From NCBI RefSeq assembly GCF_011761235.1, contig NZ_JAAOYW010000001.1, positions 1,116,781 to 1,180,780 on the forward strand: 64,000 nucleotides of DNA. Direction: 5' to 3'. Made by a program: the position numbers and the translations under genes. Origin of the DNA: Frigoribacterium faeni (GTDB lineage: Bacteria > Actinomycetota > Actinomycetes > Actinomycetales > Microbacteriaceae). Below, one piece after another: positions 1-7,451 of the stretch (positions within the stretch are counted from its first letter, which is position 1; the number at the start of each line of letters is the position of its first letter). The notes below the pieces were generated by a model that was not told where the DNA came from, did no database searches, and saw only the letters and a list, made by a program, of their open reading frames with translations.

Positions 1-42
1 CCGCTTCGACCCGTCCGTCGCCGTCCGCGCGACCGCTCAGCG

Positions 43-66
43 GCAAATGCCGACCAACGGGGCCCG
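43..66. repeat. Left-end fragment of the 81-bp element
   Basis: These 24 bases are identical to the first 24 bases of the complete element at 79-159, and start with the same 13-bp terminal repeat GCAAATGCCGACC. The homology then stops, so this is a truncated copy 36 bp upstream of the full one. Confidence 0.75.
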
Positions 67-78
67 GAACGCGCCGCC

Positions 79-159
79 GCAAATGCCGACCAACGGGGCC
101 CGACAGGCGCTGCAACCGTCGGAAAAGCACGTATTGCACGCACACCGGTCGGCATTTGC
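79..159. repeat. 81-bp inverted-repeat element, copy A
   Basis: The element is bounded by perfect 13-bp inverted terminal repeats, GCAAATGCCGACC (79-91) and GGTCGGCATTTGC (147-159). Its interior shares long blocks with copy B, including TCGGAAAAG and GTATTGCACGC. It holds no ORF of its own. The size and structure resemble a REP- or MITE-like intergenic element; no transposase is nearby. The family is not one I recognise. Confidence 0.75.
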
Positions 160-202
160 CACGAGCAAGCGCCCCGCCCCGACCCATCCCGCCGCGCGGG
201 CT

Positions 203-283
203 GCACATGCCGACCGATGCGCCCCCGTAGGCGCTTCAACTCTCGGAAAAGTAGGTATTGCACGCGCAACGGTCGGCATTTGC
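203..283. repeat. 81-bp inverted-repeat element, copy B
   Basis: The second copy is exactly the same length as copy A. Its ends are GCACATGCCGACC (203-215, one mismatch to copy A) and GGTCGGCATTTGC (271-283). The interior is diverged but collinear, with GGCGCT, CAAC, TCGGAAAAG and GTATTGCACGC conserved. Conservation of blocks in both arms and centre between two diverged copies suggests a real mobile or structural unit rather than chance. Confidence 0.75.
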
Positions 284-312
284 GGAACCGACGTCGTGGC
301 ACGGGCGGCACA

Positions 313-372
313 CCGAGGAGGCGCGGGGCGGCGCGCCGAGGAGGCGCGGGTCGGCACGCCGAGGAGGCGCGG
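313..372. repeat. 23-bp tandem repeat, about 2.6 copies
   Basis: CCGAGGAGGCGCGG starts at 313, 336 and 359, a strict 23-bp period. The array ends 1 bp before the stop codon of the TetR gene at 374, so it would form the start of that gene's 3-prime untranslated region. No hairpin with a T-run is visible in it. Confidence 0.7.
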
Positions 373-373
373 C

Positions 374-949
374 TCAGCGACCGGGCGCGCTCGCGACCCG
401 GGCCAGCTCGCCGTGCACGAGCGACGCCAGCTCGGCGAACGGGCGGGTCTCGCCCTCGGCGATCCAGAGGCCGAAGGCGACCCCGAACACGGTGAGGCAC
501 GACTGGCCGGCGAGCGACGCCGCGGGCTCGGGCACCCCGCGGTCGGCGAACGCCGCCGCGACGTCGCGCGCCAGGCCGGCGAGCTTGAGCAGCTCGCGCT
601 CCTGCAGCGCGGGGTGGGCGTCGATGACGGCCTGACGGCGACGCGACCACGCACGACGGTCGTCGGGGAAGAACTCGCCGGCGCCGCGCAGGGCCGCCGA
701 GACCAGGTCGGCCGGGGACGCGTCCTCGGGGGCGGCGTCGACCCCTGCCGTGAAGCGCTCGGCCAGCACGTGCTGCCCCTCGAAGAGCACCTCGCGCTTG
801 TCGGTGAAGTGGCGGAAGAACGTGCGCTCGGTGACGCCCGCCGCGGCGGCGATGCCGGAGGCGGTCGTCTCGTCGAACCCCTGGCTCACGAAGAGCTGGA
901 GGGCGGCGGCCTGCAGCCGTTCCCTCGTGCCGGGTTCCCATCGAGCCAT
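374..949 (-). CDS. TetR-family transcriptional regulator
   Basis: This 191-residue protein has a typical TetR N-terminal helix-turn-helix (about residues 8-54) ending in TFFRHFTDKREVLFEG, followed by a variable ligand-binding and dimerisation domain. The ATG at 947-949 lacks a Shine-Dalgarno sequence; a TAGGCT box sits 5 nt upstream (955-960), so the mRNA may be leaderless. It is divergent from the SDR-like gene at 1085 with a perfect palindrome between them (977-995), so it most likely represses that gene and itself. A paralogous TetR/SDR pair lies at 57694-59253; both TetR proteins start with the same RWEPG.RERL cap. The ligand is unknown. Confidence 0.93.
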   Translation of the reverse strand: MARWEPGTRERLQAAALQLFVSQGFDETTASGIAAAAGVTERTFFRHFTDKREVLFEGQHVLAERFTAGVDAAPEDASPADLVSAALRGAGEFFPDDRRAWSRRRQAVIDAHPALQERELLKLAGLARDVAAAFADRGVPEPAASLAGQSCLTVFGVAFGLWIAEGETRPFAELASLVHGELARVASAPGR

Positions 950-976
950 GGGGCGAGCCTAGCGGCGCACCCCGGG

Positions 977-995
977 GATGACAGCGACTGTCATC
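977..995. promoter_or_regulatory. Putative TetR operator
   Basis: A perfect 19-bp palindrome, GATGACAG-CGA-CTGTCATC, lies in the divergent region between the TetR gene and the SDR-like gene, 28 bp upstream of the TetR start codon and 90 bp upstream of the SDR start. Position and symmetry fit a TetR dimer site; this is inferred, not shown. Confidence 0.7.
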
Positions 996-1084
996 AGGTG
1001 TAGCGTGACGACCAGGCTACGTCAGCCGCTGACATCACAGGAGGCGCCCGAGGCGCCCCGGTCAGGACACAGGAGGAGAACACC

Positions 1085-1981
1085 ATGCGCGTCTTCGTCA
1101 CCGGAGCATCCGGCTGGATCGGCTCGGCAGCCGTCGACGAGCTGCTGGCCGACGGCCACCAGGTCGTCGGCCTCGCCCGCTCGGACTCGTCCGCGGCGTC
1201 GCTCGAGCACCGCGGCGCCGTCGTGCGACGCGGCGACCTCGACGACCTCGACGGCCTCCGGGCCGCGGCCGCCGACTCCGACGCCGTGCTGCACCTCGCC
1301 AACAAGCACGACTGGTCGGACATGGCCGCCTCGAACCGGGCCGAGCGCCGTGCCGTCGAGACGATGCTCGGCGAGCTCGCGGGCTCCGACCGCCCGTTCC
1401 TGCTCGCGTCGGGGCTCGCCGGGCTCGCCCAGGGCCGCCGCTCCACCGAGGACGACCGCTCGCCGCACAGCGGCCCGGACGCGCCCCGCGGCGGCACCGA
1501 GGCGCTCGCCCTCGAGCACGCCGACCAGGGCGTGCGCACCGTGAGCCTGCGCTTCTCCCCCACCGTCCACGGCACGGGCGACCAGGGCTTCGTCGCCCTG
1601 CTCGCCGCCGTGGCCCGCGAGCGCGGCGTCTCGGCCTGGATCGGCGACGGGTCGGCACGCTGGCCCGCCGTGCACCGGTCCGACGCCGCCCGGCTCGTCG
1701 CGGACGCCCTGGGCGCCGCCACCCCCGGGCTCGTGCTCCACGCCGCGGCCGAGGAGGGGGTCCCGACCCGGGCGATCGCCGAGGCGCTCGGCGAGGCCCT
1801 CGGCCTGCCCTCGACGTCGGTGGCGCCCGCCGACGCCGGCGAGCACTTCGGGTGGATCGGCGGCTTCTTCGGCCTCGACATGCCGGCGGGGTCGGAGGCG
1901 ACGCGCCGCCTCCTCGGCTGGTCGCCCACCGGACCGACGCTGCTCGACGACATCGCCGGGGGCGCGTACACGACGGCGTGA
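1085..1981 (+). CDS. Atypical NAD(P)-binding SDR (epimerase/dehydratase-like)
   Basis: The 298-residue protein starts with a Rossmann nucleotide-binding loop TGASGWIG (about residues 7-14) and the GLARSDSSAASL segment usual in NADP-binding atypical SDRs. The classical YxxxK catalytic pair is missing: the region after the SRDR-like strand reads GGTEALALEH. It therefore belongs to the atypical SDR group annotated as NAD-dependent epimerase/dehydratase or NmrA-like, and the reaction is uncertain. A strong AGGAGG ribosome site is at 1071-1076. It is controlled, by inference, by the divergent TetR gene. A paralogue with the same TetR partner is at 58372-59253. Confidence 0.9.
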   Translation: MRVFVTGASGWIGSAAVDELLADGHQVVGLARSDSSAASLEHRGAVVRRGDLDDLDGLRAAAADSDAVLHLANKHDWSDMAASNRAERRAVETMLGELAGSDRPFLLASGLAGLAQGRRSTEDDRSPHSGPDAPRGGTEALALEHADQGVRTVSLRFSPTVHGTGDQGFVALLAAVARERGVSAWIGDGSARWPAVHRSDAARLVADALGAATPGLVLHAAAEEGVPTRAIAEALGEALGLPSTSVAPADAGEHFGWIGGFFGLDMPAGSEATRRLLGWSPTGPTLLDDIAGGAYTTA

Positions 1982-2163
1982 GCGGCGCGGGCGTCGGCCG
2001 GTCCGCCCTGGCCGGCCGGCGCCTCCTGCGATCTCCGCCGGGGCCGTGGCGGCCATCGTCGTCCGCAGAGCGAACGGGGGACGAGACCCGACGGCAAACC
2101 ACAGGGAGGCGCGGGTACGAACGAGAGGAGAGGCCGCAGGCGCGGCCGAGGAAGGCAGGAACC

Positions 2164-3000
2164 ATGACCGAGATCACCGCCCACCACGGGCTCTTCAAGG
2201 ACACGAACCTCCACGTCGACGACACCGGCGGATCGGGCCGCACCGTCGTGCTCATCCACGGCTGGCCGCTCTCCGGCGAGTCGTGGAGCAAGCAGGTGCC
2301 CGCGTTCGTCGAGGCCGGCTACCGCGTCGTCACCTACGACCGCCGTGGCTTCGGTCGCAGCGACAAGCCGAAGACCGGCTACGACTACGACCACCTCACC
2401 GAAGATCTGCACACCGTCCTCACCGAGCTCGACCTGCAGGACGTCACGCTCGTCGGCTTCTCGATGGGCGGCGGCGAGGTCGCGCGCTACTTCACGAAGT
2501 ACGGCACCGAGCGCCTGCACAGCGTCGTCTTCGCGTCGGCCGTGCCCCCGTACCTCATGAAGACCGACGACAACCCGGACGGCCCCCTCACGAAGGAGGC
2601 GGCGGCCGACATGACCGCGGGCCTCACCAAGGACGAGGACGCGTTCTACGACGAGTTCACCACCGGCTTCTTCTCGGTCGACGGCGACCTCAAGGTGTCG
2701 GAGGCGGACCGCCAGGACGCGCTGCGCCTCGCGAAGCAGGCGAACAAGGCCGCGGCCCTCGAGGCCATGGCGTCGTTCGCGAACACCGACTTCCGCGACG
2801 ACCTGACCAAGGTCACCGTGCCCACGCTCGTCATCCACGGCGACGGCGACGCCACCGTGCCCTTCGAGGGCTCGGGCGCCCGCACCCACGCGGCGATCCC
2901 CGGCTCGCAGCTGCACGTGATCGCCGGTGCCCCGCACGGCGCGAACGTCAGCGACGCCGACGAGTTCAACCGCGTGGTGCTGGAGTTCCTCGCGCGCTAG
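2164..3000 (+). CDS. Alpha/beta hydrolase, non-haem haloperoxidase-like
   Basis: The 278-residue protein has the full alpha/beta-hydrolase core: oxyanion segment IHGWPLSG, nucleophile elbow GFSMGGGE (Ser), acid in HGDGDATVPF (Asp) and base in APHGAN (His). The order and spacing match cofactor-free chloroperoxidases and the arylesterases closely related to them; natural activity is probably ester or perhydrolytic hydrolysis. It has no signal peptide, so it is cytoplasmic. The ATG at 2164 follows an AGGAAGGCAGGA ribosome site; longer readings upstream lack a ribosome site. It stands alone, followed by a large hairpin terminator. Confidence 0.93.
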   Translation: MTEITAHHGLFKDTNLHVDDTGGSGRTVVLIHGWPLSGESWSKQVPAFVEAGYRVVTYDRRGFGRSDKPKTGYDYDHLTEDLHTVLTELDLQDVTLVGFSMGGGEVARYFTKYGTERLHSVVFASAVPPYLMKTDDNPDGPLTKEAAADMTAGLTKDEDAFYDEFTTGFFSVDGDLKVSEADRQDALRLAKQANKAAALEAMASFANTDFRDDLTKVTVPTLVIHGDGDATVPFEGSGARTHAAIPGSQLHVIAGAPHGANVSDADEFNRVVLEFLAR

Positions 3001-3010
3001 TCCGCCCCGT

Positions 3011-3078
3011 CACGACGCCCCCCGGGCCCGTGCCGCACCTCCGACCGGACGGTGCCGCGCGGGCCGGGGGGCGTCGTG
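3011..3078. terminator. Bidirectional hairpin terminator
   Basis: CACGACGCCCCCC (3011-3023) pairs perfectly with GGGGGGCGTCGTG (3066-3078), and pairing continues inward through GGGCCCG/CGGGCC with one bulge. It sits between two convergent genes ending at 3000 and 3093, so it can serve both. There is no T-run. Confidence 0.75.
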
Positions 3079-3092
3079 CGTGGCGTCGCCGG

Positions 3093-3620
3093 CTAGAACT
3101 CGACGGGCGGGCGGTCCATCGTCGCGACGCCCGACGAGATGCCGATGATGACGGCGATCGCGCCGCCGAGCACGCTGAGCCCGAGGAACAGCCACAGCGG
3201 GGCGGCGCTCCCGCCCACGCGACGCCGCACCACCACCGAGCGCCCGATCAGGTAGATCAGCACGCCGAGGATCGACCAGGCCCAGTGGAACGGCCGCTCG
3301 ACCCCGCGCTGCCGCAGGGTGCGACGGTCGAGCCACGAGAGCACGACGAGCGCGACGCCCACGACGACGCTGACGACGAGCGACAGGGTGAAGTCGCCGC
3401 CCGTCACGCCCGTGCTGCCGGGGGCGACCAGCTCGACGGACCGCCGGATCTCGATCGCCGAGAAGACGGCGGTCACGATCGGCGACAGGGCGAGGGCGAG
3501 CACGTACGGCGTCGCGGTGAGCTGCTGGCCCGGGACGGGCGGTCGCGGCTCCGCCGCCGGAGCTGAGGAGGCGGTGGTCGCGTCACCGACGGATCGGTCG
3601 TCTCGCTGCGGATCGGTCAC
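3093..3620 (-). CDS. Four-TM membrane protein of unknown function
   Basis: The 175-residue product starts with about 30 polar residues rich in Asp, Ala and Pro, followed by four predicted membrane segments at about residues 35-55, 75-97, 108-128 and 140-163. The GTG at 3618-3620 was chosen because GAGGGGG precedes it at suitable spacing; an ATG 84 nt further upstream has no ribosome site and would add a basic, unmembrane-like extension. I do not recognise the family; no catalytic motif is visible. It converges on the hydrolase gene at 2164. Confidence 0.75.
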   Translation of the reverse strand: MTDPQRDDRSVGDATTASSAPAAEPRPPVPGQQLTATPYVLALALSPIVTAVFSAIEIRRSVELVAPGSTGVTGGDFTLSLVVSVVVGVALVVLSWLDRRTLRQRGVERPFHWAWSILGVLIYLIGRSVVVRRRVGGSAAPLWLFLGLSVLGGAIAVIIGISSGVATMDRPPVEF

Positions 3621-3755
3621 GGTGTCCCCCTCGTGGTCGTCGCCGGCTCGGGACGTGCCCGGGCCGGTCGCCCGCACGTCGGCGTGCCGGGCTCGTCCAC
3701 CCACCCTAGGGGCGCCTCCTCGGCCGCTGCGAGGGAGGGCGGAGCGGGCGGGACG

Positions 3756-4643
3756 TCAGCGCTGCGGGAGACGCCGGCCGTCGGTGTCGAGGTGGTCGCG
3801 CCAGGAGCGCGTCGGGGTCCAGCCGAGCAGGCGTCGCGCCTTCGCGGTCGAGATGCCCGAGGCGTCGACGCGGTCGAGCTCGCGCAGCTCGACCTGGTCG
3901 CCGTGGTGCGCGCGCAGCGTGGCCGCGAAGTCGTGGCCGCCGGCGTTGTCCGCCGCGGCGACGTAGAACACCTCGTGGCCGGGCAGGTCCGACTCGGCCG
4001 CGAGCAGCAGCGCGTCGGCCAGGTCGTCGGAGTCGACGTAGCTGCCGAAGTTCGCGCTGGTGGGCGACGCCTCGCGCACCTGCGGGCCGAGGTTCTCCTC
4101 GTAGTTGCCGTCGTCGTGCACCGTGCTGGGACGGATGGAGATGGCACGGAGGTCCGACCTGCGGACCGCCGCGTCCATCAGCTGCTCGCCGAAGGCCTTG
4201 GAGAGGGCGTACGGGTCCTGCGGGTGCAGCGGGTGCTCCTCGTCGACCGGGACGTAGTCGGGCAGGAACGGCCGCTCCGGGAAGAAGTTGCCGACGATGC
4301 TCTCGCTCGACACGTTGACGAAGCGCGGCACGCCGAACCGGACCGCCGCCTCCACCAGGTTGAAGGTCGACATGAGGTTCGTCTGGAACACGACGTGCGC
4401 GGGGTTGCCGGTGGGCTGCGGGATGGCCGCGACGTGGACGACGGCGTCCGCGCCCGCGACGACCGCGAAGGCGGAGCCCGCGTCGGTCAGGTCGGCCATC
4501 TGGTAGCGGCCCGGCACGACCTCGCCCGCGTCGAAGACGGGACGCACCAGGTCCACGCCGAGCACGTCGTGGCCCGCCTCGACGAACCGCCGGACGGCGG
4601 CCCGGCCGACCTTGCCGCGCGACCCCGTGATGACGACCTTCAT
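3756..4643 (-). CDS. NAD(P)-dependent SDR, epimerase/dehydratase type
   Basis: The 295-residue protein is an extended SDR. It shows the nucleotide loop TGSRGKVG (about 6-13), an aspartate (GVDL) after the second strand that favours NAD, NVSSES at the catalytic serine strand and YALSK (the YxxxK pair) in DPYALSKAFGEQ. The overall pattern resembles uronate dehydrogenase and related NAD-dependent sugar oxidoreductases, but the substrate cannot be read from sequence. The ATG at 4643 follows AGGGGA. No partner gene is adjacent in the same direction. Confidence 0.9.
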   Translation of the reverse strand: MKVVITGSRGKVGRAAVRRFVEAGHDVLGVDLVRPVFDAGEVVPGRYQMADLTDAGSAFAVVAGADAVVHVAAIPQPTGNPAHVVFQTNLMSTFNLVEAAVRFGVPRFVNVSSESIVGNFFPERPFLPDYVPVDEEHPLHPQDPYALSKAFGEQLMDAAVRRSDLRAISIRPSTVHDDGNYEENLGPQVREASPTSANFGSYVDSDDLADALLLAAESDLPGHEVFYVAAADNAGGHDFAATLRAHHGDQVELRELDRVDASGISTAKARRLLGWTPTRSWRDHLDTDGRRLPQR

Positions 4644-4763
4644 GGTGGTTCCCCTCGACGAGCGGCCGCGCCGACGCCGGCCGAGGTGCCGGGTCGTCCG
4701 CTGAGCCGACGTGCGCGACGCTACCCCGTGGCGCGTGCGGCGGGCGGGGCCGGGCGCCTCGCC

Positions 4764-5963
4764 TCAGCGCGCGAGGTCGCCCGCGGCGTCGAGGTCGTCG
4801 CGGTTCCGGTCGACGTAGGCCGACATGCCCGGCACGGTGTAGGCGATGCGGCCGTGCTCGGGTGCGTAGACGAGGCCCTTGCCGATGAGCGCCGCCCGGT
4901 AGGGGCCGAGGCTGCTCGGCAGGAGGCTCATCCTCCGGGCGACGTCGATCGTGGCGGACGACGCGTCGCCGTCCGCGGCCATCGCGAGTAGCAGGCGCCG
5001 CTCGGACCGCGTGGCCCGCTCCCATCGCGACCGGAAGAAACCCGCGTCGAGCTGTTCAGTCCCGAACTGGACCGCCGCCAGGGCGTCGGCGTCCGTGATG
5101 ACGCGGCCCGCCGCGAGGTTCCACGCGGTCTGGCCGAACTCCTGGATGAAGTACGGATAGCCGCCCGTGGCGTCGAGCAGGCGCTCGAGCGCCTCGGGCT
5201 CGTACTCGGCACCGAGCCGTTCCGCGGGCTCACGGAGCGCGTCGGCGGCGTCCGCCCGGGCGAGCTTGCCGAGAGGGCGGTAGTTGAACAGCCGCTCGGC
5301 GTACGACCGCGTCTCCGTCAGCACCCGAGGAAGATCGGGCAGACCCGCCGCGACGACGTAGAAGGGCCAGTCGCGCTGGTTGGCGACGTGCTGTGCCGCG
5401 ATGAGCGCCCCCATGGTCTCGGCGTCGAGATCCTGCATCTCGTCGACGAAGACGCAGAACGCACGCCGCTTCTCGCCCAGGGCGGACGCCACGTCCTCGA
5501 CGAGCTCGAGCAGGTCGACCTCGACGTCGCCGGAGTCGGCTCGACCCGCGTTGACGCCGATGCCCAGCTCGATGCTCGTCGCTCCGATCTTCGCGTTGAA
5601 GGAGGAGATCGTGCCCAGGGCGTCGCGCAGCCGCCCGGTGAGCGTCGTCCTCGTGAGCTTGCGGGCAGCGACCACGAGTTCCCGGGCCAGTGCACGCCGG
5701 ACCGTCGTCGCTCCGCGCTCGTCTCGCCGGGCCTCCAGCCGCACGGTGAGCCAGCCGGCCGCTTCCGCCCGTGCGTGCATCTCGTTGAGCAAGACCGTCT
5801 TGCCGACGCCACGGAGCCCCGTCAGGACGATCCCCCGATCGCCCATCCCGTGCTCCACACGGCGTGCCAAGGTCTCGAAGGCCTGCAGCTCGGCACCTCG
5901 GCCGACGAGCTGCGGCGGTCGACGACCCGAACCGGGACTGTAGGGGTTCTCCTCCGGAAGCAT
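4764..5963 (-). CDS. AAA/STAND-like ATPase with C-terminal winged helix
   Basis: The 399-residue protein has an AAA_16/Orc1-like NTPase core: ELVGR-type start (LVGRGAEL), Walker A GLRGVGKT (about residue 49), Walker B CVFVDEMQDLD (about 178) and a sensor region, then a C-terminal helical/winged-helix part from about residue 300. Such stand-alone ATPases are common in actinobacteria and unexplained. The start codon has no ribosome site; TATCTT lies 7 nt upstream in an AT-rich leader, implying a leaderless mRNA. It has no obvious partner genes, so its role cannot be inferred from context. Confidence 0.88.
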   Translation of the reverse strand: MLPEENPYSPGSGRRPPQLVGRGAELQAFETLARRVEHGMGDRGIVLTGLRGVGKTVLLNEMHARAEAAGWLTVRLEARRDERGATTVRRALARELVVAARKLTRTTLTGRLRDALGTISSFNAKIGATSIELGIGVNAGRADSGDVEVDLLELVEDVASALGEKRRAFCVFVDEMQDLDAETMGALIAAQHVANQRDWPFYVVAAGLPDLPRVLTETRSYAERLFNYRPLGKLARADAADALREPAERLGAEYEPEALERLLDATGGYPYFIQEFGQTAWNLAAGRVITDADALAAVQFGTEQLDAGFFRSRWERATRSERRLLLAMAADGDASSATIDVARRMSLLPSSLGPYRAALIGKGLVYAPEHGRIAYTVPGMSAYVDRNRDDLDAAGDLAR

Positions 5964-5970
5964 GTAGTGA

Positions 5971-5976
5971 AAGATA
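5971..5976 (-). promoter_or_regulatory. -10 box of a leaderless promoter
   Basis: TATCTT (minus strand) ends 7 nt before the ATG of the ATPase gene. The 5964-6003 stretch is markedly AT-rich for this genome. A weak TTGGAT can be placed 16 nt upstream as -35. Transcription would begin at or next to the start codon. Confidence 0.6.
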
Positions 5977-6053
5977 GACGAAGATTGAATAAATCCAATC
6001 CTGGGCTAGATGTCGCTACATGTCGGCCTCGCGAGGGCTCGAATCCCCTGGCC

Positions 6054-7139
6054 TCAGCGGGCGAGGGTGTCGCGGGGGTACTCGCCGAAGCGGGCGGCGT
6101 ACGCCGCCGAGAAGCGGCCGAGGTTGCCGAAGCCCCAGCGTCGCGCGACCTCCGAGACGAGGGTCGTGCCCGGCTCGCCGGCGAGGAGGTCGAGCCTGGC
6201 CCGGTCGAGGCGCACGGTGCGGACGTAGTTGGTCGGGCTCGAGCCGAGGTGCTCGCTCATCTGCAGCTGCAGGGTGCGGGGGTGCATGTCGGCCGCGGCG
6301 GCGATGTCGCGCGACGTGATGGCCTGGTCGACGTAGGCGTGCACGTACTCGGCCGCCAGCCGCAGCCGGCGGGTGCGCTCGGTCCGCAGCTCGGGCGGCA
6401 CGTCGACGGCGCGCCACGGGAACAGGTCGAGCAGGGCCTCGACCAGCTCGGTCTGGGCCTCGAGGCGCTCCGCGGCCGGCGTCGTCGGGCTGACGATCCG
6501 GGGCGTCACCGCGTCGAGGGTCGTCCGCCACGCGGCGAGCGCGTCGTCGCCGGGCACGGCGGCGTAGTCGAAGACGATCCGCTGCGGGCCGGCTCCGTGG
6601 CGACGGGCCGCGACCCCCTCGAGGAACTCGGCGTCGATCTGCACGATGCTGTGGCGGTGCGGCGTCATCGAGAACGAGTACGACGTCTCGGTCGGCGTGA
6701 GGAACGGCCGCCCGGCGACGCTGCGCAGCTGGCCGTGCGGGTACTCGATGGTGCACGACCCCATCGGGAACCACGACACCGAGTAGTCGCGCGACCACGG
6801 GATGACGCCCTGCAGGTGGCCGAGGAACGTGCCCGTCTGCAGGCTCAGCCGGCGGTCGCCCGCGGTGGCGAAGCGGAACGAGAACTCGTCGGCCCCGCGC
6901 CGCGCACGGAAGTGGCGACCGTCGAGAGCGGCCTCGAGCTGCGCCCGCGCCTCCTCCATGTCGTTGCCCGACCACGCGTCGCGCGAGAAGGCGTCGAGCG
7001 CCGGGGCGGAGTCGGCCTCGGCCGCGCCGTCCACCTCGACGGCAGCGCCCGTGGCAGCCTCGGCGTCGGGGGTCTCGACGGCGACGGCGGCCTCGACGGC
7101 GGCGGCGTGTGCGTCGGTGCGGATGTCGGTGTTCGTCAT
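6054..7139 (-). CDS. AraC-family transcriptional regulator
   Basis: The 361-residue protein has an Ala/Glu-rich N-terminal stretch (about residues 1-55), an AraC-binding-like sensor domain (about 70-230) and a C-terminal double helix-turn-helix (about 255-361) containing ITSRDIAAAADMHPRTLQ and VARRWGFGNLGRFSAAY, the AraC signature. The ATG at 7139 follows AGGAG; an upstream in-frame start at 7229 has no ribosome site. It is divergent from the kinase gene, with a 312-bp region between. The target is unknown. Confidence 0.9.
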   Translation of the reverse strand: MTNTDIRTDAHAAAVEAAVAVETPDAEAATGAAVEVDGAAEADSAPALDAFSRDAWSGNDMEEARAQLEAALDGRHFRARRGADEFSFRFATAGDRRLSLQTGTFLGHLQGVIPWSRDYSVSWFPMGSCTIEYPHGQLRSVAGRPFLTPTETSYSFSMTPHRHSIVQIDAEFLEGVAARRHGAGPQRIVFDYAAVPGDDALAAWRTTLDAVTPRIVSPTTPAAERLEAQTELVEALLDLFPWRAVDVPPELRTERTRRLRLAAEYVHAYVDQAITSRDIAAAADMHPRTLQLQMSEHLGSSPTNYVRTVRLDRARLDLLAGEPGTTLVSEVARRWGFGNLGRFSAAYAARFGEYPRDTLAR

Positions 7140-7451
7140 GGTGCTCTCCTGGCCTTCCTCGTTCCCTGCACGGCGCGCTGGTGAGACGCAGCCGCACAGA
7201 TCAGACGGCGCGAGGGCGTCGATCGTCACGGACCGCAGGGCACGAGTTCGCCGTCAAGGATGCACCATCCCCGCCGCGAAGTCCCTACCCCCGTCCACGG
7301 GGGTGGCCACGGGCCGCGGCGCCCCGTCCACGGACCGGCCGAGTCGGGCGTCGGGCCGGTACTCTGTCCCTCACAGCCGCGCGCGTCGTCGACGTGGCGC
7401 CCCCGCCCGCACCGGCATCGAGCACCCTGCCCCGGCACCGAGAACGAGGAC
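7140..7451. other. Divergent intergenic region, AraC gene / kinase gene
   Basis: No gene is seen in these 312 bp. It holds a perfect inverted repeat, ACCCCCGT-CC-ACGGGGGT (7287-7304), and a TACTCT box (7360-7365) that could be the -10 of the kinase gene, giving a leader of about 80 nt. The palindrome could be an operator or a hairpin; nothing distinguishes the two. Confidence 0.5.

Noticed and set aside
6020-6060. T-arm-like sequence (GGGCTCGAATCCCC) next to the ATPase gene, suggesting a tRNA 3-prime end or att site
   Set aside because: Stem pairing is broken in the T-arm, no acceptor or anticodon arms can be folded, and no integrase or second att copy is near.
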